This document shows positions 57,601-64,000 of a DNA stretch of 64,000 nt, one piece after another. The notes beneath the pieces are model-generated. The model was not told the DNA's origin. It saw nothing but the letters and a program-made list of their open reading frames with translations, and searched no databases. Every line of letters begins with the position of its first letter. Within the stretch, counting starts at the first letter, position 1. A program made the position numbers and the translations under genes. The stretch is taken from contig NZ_JAXIVS010000011.1 of NCBI RefSeq assembly GCF_034259325.1, positions 124,001 through 188,000 on the forward strand. The letters are read 5' to 3'. Source of the DNA: Hyalangium ruber (GTDB lineage Bacteria > Myxococcota > Myxococcia > Myxococcales > Myxococcaceae).

Positions 57601-57950
57601 TCAAGCTACCCCCTGAGTTCGAGCACCGACTGGGAATGCGATACCGGCGTGAGCGCCGCACCATCGAGGAGCTGCTGGCGCCCTCTGGGGGGCCGCCCGC
57701 CTTGCTCCGTGGCGGGATGGAGTTCCTCGACCGGCGTGGCGCCCAAATCGCGCCCATCGTCTCCCGGCTACGGGAACGCGCCCGCTCGGGACATCTCTCC
57801 GTGTCCCTCGAGGAGCTCACCAGCAGCTACATGCACATGTTCACCAACCGGCTCCTGCGGGCCCACGCCAGGGAGCAGGAGCTGGTGCTCTACGACTTCC
57901 TGAGTCGCTTCTACGACTCCCAGTCTGCTCGTTCGAGGCCGAGGGGGTAG
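54687..57950 (+). CDS. full-length LanB-type dehydratase
   Basis: 1087 residues (NisB 993). The N-terminal glutamylation domain carries the family motif RYFSRMMGRPTPFGLFAG (115-132). The C-terminal SpaB_C/thiopeptide-type elimination domain starts near 800, with FFIRYADPDWHVRLRL, whose His (about 851) fits the elimination His of NisB. LanB uses glutamyl-tRNA to glutamylate Ser/Thr, then eliminates to Dha/Dhb. The intact elimination domain argues against a PEARL aminoacyl-ligase. No LanC is seen in the window. Coupled to the ATP-grasp gene. Confidence 0.9.
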   Translation: MSHSDSDKPPSGAATPGALVSEFFVFRTPVLAFDEFQRWGEGLEAPSTTGELTRLEFALEADRQRLRSRLRQLLARPELDEAIFVASPSLYAQLGDWRDNPGSERGTKVERALVRYFSRMMGRPTPFGLFAGMSVGVIGAETRLSMVGRDGYRRKVRLDTDHAMALADTLAQDARLQAVLRYHPNTTVSSHSADRLQYIEARCTGVAWTHREVGIRSTPPLRTVLARAARGASRAALAAALEQEHEVEQGEAEAYVDELIRRQVLQSELALSATGTEPLDHLIGRLEALSKEHEALPRLVRVRQMLSELNASGPGASSERYQAIAASLLELPGDPGQAQTLQVDMHKPGAGATLGRQVLDEMSRGVHLLYRISRSAQTDGLGGLRAEFVRRYGDRAVPLMEALDEDGGFGIDSAQHLRHDAAQLLADLPFPESKPDELVPANQREAVLLRKFESARVSGARQIEFTEADLAALETPGRLPLPDAFSVHAALAARSQEALAQGDFQLLIESVYGPSGATLLGRFCHADPELTQHVERHLRSEEALRPDAVFAEIAFLGDSRVGNVVLRPTLRSHEIPYLSRSGVPEERQISVGELWLSVEQGRFVLRSERLGREVIPRLTCAHNFRDQRLFRLYRFLGMLQEQAQASNLRWNWGALRHAAFLPRVVSGRLVLSRARWILQPEEWRPIFEARGAVRYERLQRLRAGLGMPRYVTFSEGTDFFPVDLDNALCVENAVQLLGDVQRAAFFEMFPDPEHLCVVGPEGRFVHELLVPFVRQRSPSVPLAPRPSGARVSPSSRTFAPGSEWLFAKLYTGRSSADDVLRKVVAPIARGALASGAADQWFFIRYADPDWHVRLRLHGSPRRLAFEVLPALHDALAPLIEAGTLHRVQLDTYEREVERYGGLEGTLLAESLFHADSEAVVAVLEAMPGELGLRVRWQLALYGIHRLLLDLELDSQERHAVVRTAREQLGALFKLPPEFEHRLGMRYRRERRTIEELLAPSGGPPALLRGGMEFLDRRGAQIAPIVSRLRERARSGHLSVSLEELTSSYMHMFTNRLLRAHAREQELVLYDFLSRFYDSQSARSRPRG

Positions 57951-57975
57951 GGGGTTGCCCCTACCCAGCGTGCCT

Positions 57976-59277
57976 CTACTGGAACACGGGAGCGAGCAGT
58001 CCGATGCGCGGCGAGAGCAGCTGCGAGAGCAGCGTCATCACCTCTTCGGAGGAGTAGCGATCGGCGAATGCCGCCGCGATCTTCCCCGCCGTGCGGGTTC
58101 CATCACACGCTTCGAGCACCGGCTCTACATCCGCGGGAAGGACCCAGGTCTCATTGCGCGTCGGGGTCAGGCGGCGTAGCAGCGGCGGTTCGACGAGCCT
58201 GTCGCGGGAGCGTTGGTACGGGCGGCTCTCATGCGTGGCGACGACGCGCTCGTCCTGGATCTCATAGACGGTGTGCCGCGTGCGGTGCATGAGCCGCATG
58301 CCTCGCAGCTCCGCCTTGGAGTAGGGCTTGGGCGCGGGTCTGTCCGCATGCTCGACATAGAAGCCGAAGAACGGCGCGCGCTCGGCCGCTAGCAGGTTGA
58401 CGACTCGCTGCTGCTCCCGCGCATCGAGCTTGCGCCACGCGGCGAGGAGCGCGGGGTCGTCGACGTAGCGTGCCAGGTCCCACACGTGCGGCGTCGGCCA
58501 GGACAGGCGCAGCCCCGCATCGGTCACCAGCGCGTACAGCGAGTCGATGTCGTAGGCGATCTCGTAGGGTTGCAGCAGCGTGTCGGCGAACGTGGGGATG
58601 TCATCCTCGACATTGCCAAGCATCCGCAGCGTCTGGGCCATCCCTCCGCACTTGTCGGAGGCGCGTACCGCGCGCAGCAGCTGCATGGCCAGCTCGTGCT
58701 TGCGCTTCAGGTTGCGCGGTCCGCCCGCCAGTGTCTCGACCGCGCGCTGGAACTGCCGGAAGAAATGCCGGTGCTGCTCGTTGTACGCCATGATGAGGCC
58801 CGCGCCGCCGCTCCGGAGCGCCTGCCGTAGCAACCGCATCCCCTTCAGCGGGTCCTCCAGGACGGGGAGCACGCCGGTACAGAAGATGATGTCGAAGTCG
58901 TCGCGGAACGTCGACTCCAGCAGGTTCTGGTGCTGGAACTCGACGTTCTTGATGCCCAGCTGCCCCGCCAGGCGTTTGGACACCTCCAGTGAGCGCGGCG
59001 ACAGATCTGTCGCGAGGATCGTCGCCTCGGGGAAGCGCAGCGCCGTGAGGATCGACTGCTCGGTCCCACAGCCGGCCACCCAGATGCGTGAGTCGGGACG
59101 CAGCGCATCCTCGCGGCGACGCCCGAGCTGGTAGTTCATCCGATTGAGATGGAAGTGGACCGGCTCGACCCGGTGCAGGGCCGTGACTCGAGGGAATGGG
59201 TATTGGGTGTAGAGCTCACCGATGAGGGAGGTAATCGTCTGGGGCTCTGCTGATTGCCGACGGCGTGCCGCACGCAT
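57976..59277 (-). CDS. SAM-dependent methyltransferase fused to a PqqD-like domain
   Basis: 433 residues. Class I methyltransferase (about 60-200): IWVAGCGTEQSIL motif I, LATDLSPRSLEVS, and IIFCTGVLPVLEDP. The C-terminal about 80 residues match PqqD/RRE-type peptide-recognition domains (WVLPADVEPVLEACDGTRTA, AAAFADRYSSEEVMTLLSQL), so it may bind the leader itself. Convergent with LanB and divergent from the MBL-2 gene, whose open frame overlaps its 5' end. Confidence 0.85.
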   Translation of the reverse strand: MRAARRRQSAEPQTITSLIGELYTQYPFPRVTALHRVEPVHFHLNRMNYQLGRRREDALRPDSRIWVAGCGTEQSILTALRFPEATILATDLSPRSLEVSKRLAGQLGIKNVEFQHQNLLESTFRDDFDIIFCTGVLPVLEDPLKGMRLLRQALRSGGAGLIMAYNEQHRHFFRQFQRAVETLAGGPRNLKRKHELAMQLLRAVRASDKCGGMAQTLRMLGNVEDDIPTFADTLLQPYEIAYDIDSLYALVTDAGLRLSWPTPHVWDLARYVDDPALLAAWRKLDAREQQRVVNLLAAERAPFFGFYVEHADRPAPKPYSKAELRGMRLMHRTRHTVYEIQDERVVATHESRPYQRSRDRLVEPPLLRRLTPTRNETWVLPADVEPVLEACDGTRTAGKIAAAFADRYSSEEVMTLLSQLLSPRIGLLAPVFQ

Positions 59278-59408
59278 GGCGGCGCATATTGCATCCGCGT
59301 ATCAGGAGTGGCAACTGGAGAGCCCTGCCCCCTTGTCGAAGGCGAATCGGGCGGGCTGGACGATTGATGAACCGCACGCAACGAGAAGATCGCAGACGGA
59401 GACGCGGC

Positions 59409-60950
59409 GTGCTTCGCCTGTCTTCGTACTCACTGCCACAGCTCCTGCACGGCTCGAGCAAGCTGGTGCCCCAGAACATGCAGGAGGCGCCAGAGCGGCT
59501 CCAGTATCTCGAAGGGCTGGTCGAGTATCTCAACCTGCTGCTGAACAAGACGCGTGGCTCGGAGGGGGCTCGGCCCTCTATCGAGCAGGTGTTGGACGTC
59601 TACGACCGCATTCCCTTCGCGCGGAGCCTCGTGGACCTCACCCATGTGCGCGGCAAGCTCGTTGCCAGGGAAAGAGCCCACGCACGCGATGGCCTGTCAC
59701 TCGATGTCGACCGGCTCGCCGTGGCGTTTCCGGATGGGCGCCTGCGCACGCCGCAGTCGACAGTCACGCTGTCCACGGGCAAGGCAACGCCGGTCGTGGC
59801 TCGCCTGCTCGCGGCGCTCCGATCGGGGGCCTCACGCCAGGCGCTCACGACGGTTGCTGGCGGCGACGTCGCCAACCTCGAAGCGATGCTCGATCGACTG
59901 ATTGCCCGGCGCGTGCTCGAGGAGTTGGGCTCAGCCGAGGAGCGCACCGCTCCCCAGTTCCAGGCCGGACGCGGCGATCGCTTTACCTGGCTCGGTCACG
60001 CCTCGGCGCTCTTTCAGTCCGGGGGAAAGACCGTCTGGATCGATCCGCTCCTGTCTCCTCACATGGTGTGGAAGCAGGACGAGTTCGGGCGCGTCTTCTC
60101 ACCGAGCCATGCCGAGGCACGTCTGTTCGAGCCCTACGGTCCCGGCGCGCCACAGCTCGCGCCCTACGAGCTGCCCCTGCCAGACGCGGTGTGCATCACA
60201 CACCAGGACGTCGATCACATCGATCTTGGCGTCCTGATGACCCTTCCGGATGACGTCCCCATCGTCGTTCCCCGGCGCTCTCCCGAGCACCCCTGGGAGG
60301 TGGATCTGGAAGGGCTCATTCGCAAGGTGCTCGGCCCCGAGCGTCAAATCCGCGTGCTGGCGCATGGCGAGACGTTGGAGCTTGGAGGCATTCGCGTCAC
60401 GGCGTTCCCGTTCCGCGGCGAGATGCCGCCCGCGCTCCCTCATACGTGGAACTGCTATCTCCTGGAGACGGAGCGCTCCGCGCTCGCCTGCCTCGCCGAC
60501 TCGCGCCTCGCGCGCGAGGAGGAGGAGTTCCTGAGCTCGCGCCTCGGCGGGACGGCCAGACCGTTGACGCTGTTGGCCGGTGCTCCGTTGGAACGCAAGA
60601 CCGGGCCGGGCTGGCGGGACGGACTGACCTCGACGGAGCTGTACAACGATGCGCGGCTCTACTCGTGGTACGCGCCACTCTGGAGCATGTTCCAGCCCGT
60701 GCAGGTCACGAACGTGTCCTATGCCCAGCTGGAGCGGCTGGCTCGCCGTGCCAACCTTCAGCACTTCTTTCCGTATGCCCGAGGCTCGGCGCCCTGGTTC
60801 CGCCTCTTGCCGGGCGATCCGCTCTACATCCCGATCAACTCCATGAGCATCACGGACCTGGAGCGGCTGGAGCAGGAGTTGGCGCGGTCATGTACCCGTC
60901 CCAGGCTCCTGCCGGCCCATTACGGACAGCCCATCCGCATCGACGGTTGA
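59409..60950 (+). CDS. MBL-fold protein with PqqD-like N-terminal domain and altered metal motif
   Basis: 513 residues. A winged-helix, PqqD-like domain (about 101-175, VARLLAALRSGASRQALTTV) precedes an MBL fold paralogous to the gene at 47894. Its metal motif reads THQDVDH (264-270), so the second His of HxHxDH is Asp267, and metal binding may be weakened. Start uncertain: GTG at 59409 follows GGAG at seven bases; ATG at 59367 is the alternative. Confidence 0.8.
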   Translation: MLRLSSYSLPQLLHGSSKLVPQNMQEAPERLQYLEGLVEYLNLLLNKTRGSEGARPSIEQVLDVYDRIPFARSLVDLTHVRGKLVARERAHARDGLSLDVDRLAVAFPDGRLRTPQSTVTLSTGKATPVVARLLAALRSGASRQALTTVAGGDVANLEAMLDRLIARRVLEELGSAEERTAPQFQAGRGDRFTWLGHASALFQSGGKTVWIDPLLSPHMVWKQDEFGRVFSPSHAEARLFEPYGPGAPQLAPYELPLPDAVCITHQDVDHIDLGVLMTLPDDVPIVVPRRSPEHPWEVDLEGLIRKVLGPERQIRVLAHGETLELGGIRVTAFPFRGEMPPALPHTWNCYLLETERSALACLADSRLAREEEEFLSSRLGGTARPLTLLAGAPLERKTGPGWRDGLTSTELYNDARLYSWYAPLWSMFQPVQVTNVSYAQLERLARRANLQHFFPYARGSAPWFRLLPGDPLYIPINSMSITDLERLEQELARSCTRPRLLPAHYGQPIRIDG

Positions 60951-60968
60951 GGGCTCGGGGAGCACGCA

Positions 60969-62225
60969 CTACCCCGCGGACGCCTCCACCCTGGGGGCCT
61001 CGACCGCCCAGGCGATGGGCCAGGGTGGCATCGGATGGCTGCCGGCCCGAGGCAGCCGCTGGGTGCGGCGCGCGTCGGAGCCGACGTTGAGCGGTCCGGG
61101 TTCGGCCTTCAGGGAAGTGGTCCACGAGCACTGCGAGCAGATGAAGCGCTCGGGGGGCTTCTCATGGCCGAAGATCCAGCGCCGGAGCTGCACCATGCGG
61201 TCGCTCTCCGCGATCTCACGCAGGCTCTGCTGCCGGATGTCCCCGAACACGTACTCCTGGTTGAAGTCCTGGCAGCACAGGAACACCTTGCCATCGTGCG
61301 CGATGTTGAGCTGGTTGAGCGCGTACGTGCAGCCGGAGAGGAGGCCGAGGTGCTCCACTTCGGCCGCGTACTCCTCTTTCTGGAGCAGCCCGGCGCGATT
61401 GTCCGTCGGCCATGCGACCGAGTCGCCAAACATCGTGGCGAACATCTCGTTGATGCGCCGGACGTTCTCGTCCGCGGACTCGCGTGGGGAGTTGATCGAC
61501 AGCCGCGCCGGGAGGCCGTGCTCATGAATGGTGCGCAGGTTCGCGAGGACCCGGTCGAAGAGCTTCGCTCCAGTGATGCGCTCGTACTCGGCACGGTCGA
61601 CCGAGGGCAGGTTGATGACGAGGTGGATGTTTCCGAACTCCGCCAGGGCTCGGATCTTCTCCGCGTTCAGGAGGCTGGCGTTGGTGTGCAGACGCACCTG
61701 CAGCCCGTGCTCCTTCGCGAGCCGCACACGCTCCAGCAGCGTGGGGTCGAGCGTGGGCTCGGAGTAGTGGTTCAACGAGATGGACGGCGCCCCATACTCC
61801 CGGACCCGATCGACGACGAGCGCGTAGAGCTCCGGGCTCATGAAGGCCTTGGGCTTGGGGGCGGCCTCGACCGGGCAGAACGAGCAGCGGAAGTTGCAGT
61901 GGCGGTTGATCTCGATCTCGACGCAGGTGTACCGATGCCGACGGAACGCTTCGGACTCCGGCAGCAGGACCTCGCGAGTGGCAAGGCGCTGGAAGGTCTC
62001 GGGCGACGCCACCGCGAGCGCGGCGACCTCCCCGGGATTGCGGCGCAACCGCTCGAGCTGGCGCTTGTCCTCGCGAGACGTCACCACCAGCCGCATCGCC
62101 AGCAGGTCGTAGAACATGCCTTGTCCGGCAAGCGGCGCACGTCTCAAGGCCCAATCGTCCACGACGGTGTCGTCAATGGAGACGAGGTAGGGCGATACGA
62201 TGAAGCCAGTGCCACTGCTGCCCAT
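60969..62225 (-). CDS. radical SAM/SPASM peptide maturase
   Basis: 418 residues. The 4Fe-4S motif CNFRCSFC (C110, C114, C117) opens the radical SAM barrel, and a SPASM-type region follows (GCTYALNQLNIAHDGKVFLC, then FICSQC). About 90 N-terminal residues (GFIVSPYLVSIDDTVVDDWA) could hold a substrate-recognition unit. SPASM maturases make peptide C-C or thioether crosslinks or epimerise residues. ATG at 62225 follows GGGAG; the frame is open to 62309. Confidence 0.88.
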   Translation of the reverse strand: MGSSGTGFIVSPYLVSIDDTVVDDWALRRAPLAGQGMFYDLLAMRLVVTSREDKRQLERLRRNPGEVAALAVASPETFQRLATREVLLPESEAFRRHRYTCVEIEINRHCNFRCSFCPVEAAPKPKAFMSPELYALVVDRVREYGAPSISLNHYSEPTLDPTLLERVRLAKEHGLQVRLHTNASLLNAEKIRALAEFGNIHLVINLPSVDRAEYERITGAKLFDRVLANLRTIHEHGLPARLSINSPRESADENVRRINEMFATMFGDSVAWPTDNRAGLLQKEEYAAEVEHLGLLSGCTYALNQLNIAHDGKVFLCCQDFNQEYVFGDIRQQSLREIAESDRMVQLRRWIFGHEKPPERFICSQCSWTTSLKAEPGPLNVGSDARRTQRLPRAGSHPMPPWPIAWAVEAPRVEASAG

Positions 62226-62306
62226 GAACGCAACTCCCGCGCCTCGAGGTCCCAGCGAAGTCGACACGATGCAACGGGCCAGACTCAGGGCATGAGGGGG
62301 TTCATC

Positions 62307-62335
62307 CATACATGAGGGGTGGTGTACCCAGTCAA
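62307..62335 (-). promoter_or_regulatory. candidate promoter of the radical SAM gene
   Basis: Minus-strand TTGACT (62330-62335) and TGTATG (62307-62312) with 17-base spacing, 82 bases upstream of the ATG at 62225. The rest of the 243-base divergent gap (62226-62468) shows no further clear element. Confidence 0.35.
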
Positions 62336-62468
62336 GGCATTGCCGCGAGGACGCGGGCCGAGTCGTGGACAGGTCCGTGGCCCTTGACTAAGCTGCGTGG
62401 GCCGAGCACGACGGAGACGCGGCCCTCGCCGTGATGCACGTCAGGGCTCGGGTACTCCACAGCGCGCC

Positions 62469-63470
62469 ATGAGACGTAGCCTCCGCCCCTCGATCGTCCG
62501 CCTGCTCGCCCTGGGGGCAGGCACGGCCGTATTGGCCTGGGGCGTTGACCGTCTCAGTGACGGGGACGAGGTGCGAAGGCCCGAGCGCAGCGGGGTATCC
62601 ACCGCTCCGCCCAGGCCTCCGGAGTCGGCGGAGCTGTTCGTGGGCGTGGTCGTCGCCTCGACCGATGTGAGCCTGGCTTTCCAGCAAGCGGGGCGGCTCG
62701 AGCAGGTGCGCGTCCGGGTGGGAGATCGCGTCAAGCAGGGCCAGGTGCTGGCCGCACTCGATGTCCTGCAGGCGCGCCAGGAGCTGAAGGTGGCACACGC
62801 GCAGTTGATCGCGCAGCAGGCAGAGCTTCGCAAGGCGGAGATCCGGCAGCGGCAGACGCGCGTGGAAGTGGAGCGCGTGAAGGTGCTCGGAGAGCAGGTC
62901 TCCCGCGCGGAGCTCGAGAACGTGACTTTTCAGGAGGAGCTGGCCTCCACCGAGGTGGCCATCTCGTCCGCGCGTGTGGCCGAGCAGTCCGCCCGTGTGG
63001 AACTGCTGTCCCTCCGCCTGGGATACATGGAGCTTCGCGCGCCCTTTGGCGGTCAGGTGGCGGCGGTCCTCGTCCCCGTCGGAGGACAGGTGGGGGAGGG
63101 GCAAGCGGTCATCCGGCTCCTCCTGCAGGAGGAGAAGTTCCGCGTCCGCTTCGCGGCGCCGGAGCACATCGCCGGCCGGCTCCAGCCTGGAGCGCGGGTC
63201 GAGGTGCTGGGGCCTACTCCTGACACCCGCATCCAGGCCACTGTCGAGACGGTGTGGCCCGAGGTCGACATTGCCTCGCGCCAGGTGTTCGTCGAGGCCA
63301 GCGCGCCCTTGCCTTCCTGGCCAGGGGCCGCGTTGTGGGTCGGGACACCGGTTCAAGTCATGCTGCCGTCACCTGGCGCTCCGGAGCTGGAGGCGGGGCC
63401 GGCCGTACAGCTTCAGCCCGAGCAGAGCGCCGTGGCAGGCAAGCAGCTCGAGGAGAAGACGGCCCAGTGA
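62469..63470 (+). CDS. HlyD/RND-type periplasmic adaptor subunit
   Basis: 333 residues. One N-terminal membrane segment (SIVRLLALGAGTAVLAWGVD) then a biotinyl-lipoyl and barrel-sandwich layout (VRVGDRVKQGQVLAALDVLQ, YMELRAPFGGQVAAVLVPVG) around a helical hairpin of about 70 residues. It should join an inner-membrane exporter to the outer membrane. ATG at 62469; the frame opens at GTG 62397. Its stop overlaps the next GTG by four bases. Confidence 0.87.
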   Translation: MRRSLRPSIVRLLALGAGTAVLAWGVDRLSDGDEVRRPERSGVSTAPPRPPESAELFVGVVVASTDVSLAFQQAGRLEQVRVRVGDRVKQGQVLAALDVLQARQELKVAHAQLIAQQAELRKAEIRQRQTRVEVERVKVLGEQVSRAELENVTFQEELASTEVAISSARVAEQSARVELLSLRLGYMELRAPFGGQVAAVLVPVGGQVGEGQAVIRLLLQEEKFRVRFAAPEHIAGRLQPGARVEVLGPTPDTRIQATVETVWPEVDIASRQVFVEASAPLPSWPGAALWVGTPVQVMLPSPGAPELEAGPAVQLQPEQSAVAGKQLEEKTAQ

Positions 63471-64000
63471 CAGCCGGCCCTCAAAAGAAGCTCTACCGCG
63501 AGGAGGCGCTGCAGGCCTTCTATGCGGGTGAGAGCGCACCTGGACAGGTGGTGCGGCTGTCCCCGGCCTGGCTGGGATACACCTATTGGCTCCTGGCGGT
63601 GGCGTTCCTGGTGGCGGCCGTGGTGCTCGTGTTCGGCCGGCTGAACCAATATGCCACGGGCCCCTCGATGGTCCGGGCGCAAGGGCTCATCCCCGTGGCC
63701 GCGAGCCGGGAGGGGATGGTGGTAGCGGTCCTCGTTTCACCGGGGGACGAGGTCCAACGCGGGCAGCCGTTGGTGCGCCTGCATGCGGGTGACGAGCAGG
63801 CGGAGCATGAGCGGCTCGAGCGCGAGTACCAGGTCCAGCTCATGAAGACGCTGAGCAGGCCGGAGAACGCCATCGCTCGCGAGGCGCTCGCCACGCTGGC
63901 CGGGCAGCGAGAAGCCTCTCGGGCCTTGTTGGAGGAACGGACGCTTCGGGCATCCTCGGCCGGTGTCGTTTCGGATGTGCGCGTCCGTCCGGGACAGCAC
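63467..64000 (+). CDS. HlyD-family secretion adaptor, 3' truncated by the window edge
   Basis: 178 residues are visible, starting with GTG that overlaps the previous stop. A short cytoplasmic N-terminus, a membrane helix (YWLLAVAFLVAAVVLVFG) and a lipoyl-like half (VLVSPGDEVQRGQPLVRLHA) are followed by a coiled-coil start and ASSAGVVSDVRVRPGQ. This is the layout of adaptors paired with C39-peptidase ABC exporters of double-glycine peptides. The gene continues off the right edge. Confidence 0.85.
   Translation, partial: MTAGPQKKLYREEALQAFYAGESAPGQVVRLSPAWLGYTYWLLAVAFLVAAVVLVFGRLNQYATGPSMVRAQGLIPVAASREGMVVAVLVSPGDEVQRGQPLVRLHAGDEQAEHERLEREYQVQLMKTLSRPENAIAREALATLAGQREASRALLEERTLRASSAGVVSDVRVRPGQH

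Noticed and set aside
54687-57950. Lanthipeptide synthesis in the strict sense
   Set aside because: The core has no Cys and no LanC gene is visible.
59265-59408. MBL-2 start at GTG 59265
   Set aside because: It would overlap the divergent methyltransferase start; GTG at 59409 has a good ribosome site.

Overview
The window is high-GC DNA from a myxobacterium (Myxococcota), most likely the Cystobacter/Archangium/Myxococcus side. The evidence is a zinc-ribbon Ser/Thr kinase with a C-terminal PEGA-like domain, a surface protein ending in a MYXO-CTERM-type tripartite tail, an NtrC-type activator, relaxed promoters, many GTG starts and long antisense shadow frames. The genus is inferred from gene style only; no rRNA or tRNA gene was seen.

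Bases 1 to about 36 kb are mostly conserved chromosome. In order they hold: the end of a sigma-54 activator; rarA; nadK; a DUF218 protein; an NAD-dependent epimerase; a 5'-nucleotidase-like lipoprotein; an ABC-2 exporter; a translationally coupled operon (TetR regulator, AmpG-like MFS carrier, coaD, MBL hydrolase); apt with a 2-hydroxyacid dehydrogenase; a SWIM/SNF2 helicase; recN; a PP2C phosphatase; an M23 peptidase; a degenerate GGDEF protein; an RlmM-like methyltransferase; secA; the kinase and its operon partner; the MYXO-CTERM protein; and the translation block rpsB-tsf-pyrH-frr. A second degenerate GGDEF protein, a fused methyltransferase and a polysaccharide pyruvyl transferase follow frr.

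From about 38.6 kb to the right edge lies what looks like a large, unusual RiPP (ribosomally made, post-translationally modified peptide) gene cluster. The likely substrate is a 55-residue precursor at 50684-50851. It has a Lys-rich leader, a canonical double-glycine cleavage motif (DLANVSGG) and a Cys-free 16-residue core, AIPISSNTGGDVVWGY. Around it are a YcaO plus TfuA pair (backbone thioamidation or azoline formation), a MoaD/ThiS-like sulfur carrier, a full-length LanB dehydratase without LanC, two MvdD-like ATP-grasp ligases (one with altered metal ligands), three JmjC/cupin oxygenases, a P4H-like oxygenase, a radical SAM/SPASM enzyme, a glycosyltransferase, two methyltransferases (one carrying a PqqD-like domain), two related MBL-fold proteins (one with a broken metal motif) and two HlyD-type adaptors. 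The matching peptidase/ABC exporter probably lies just beyond the right edge.

Proposed logic: the leader is bound by PqqD-like domains. The core is dehydrated, crosslinked, hydroxylated, thioamidated or glycosylated. The leader is then removed at Gly-Gly during export. The enzyme families are seen in the sequence; the product and order of steps are inference. No intergenic stretch exceeds 300 bases, and no CRISPR array, insertion sequence or integrase was seen.
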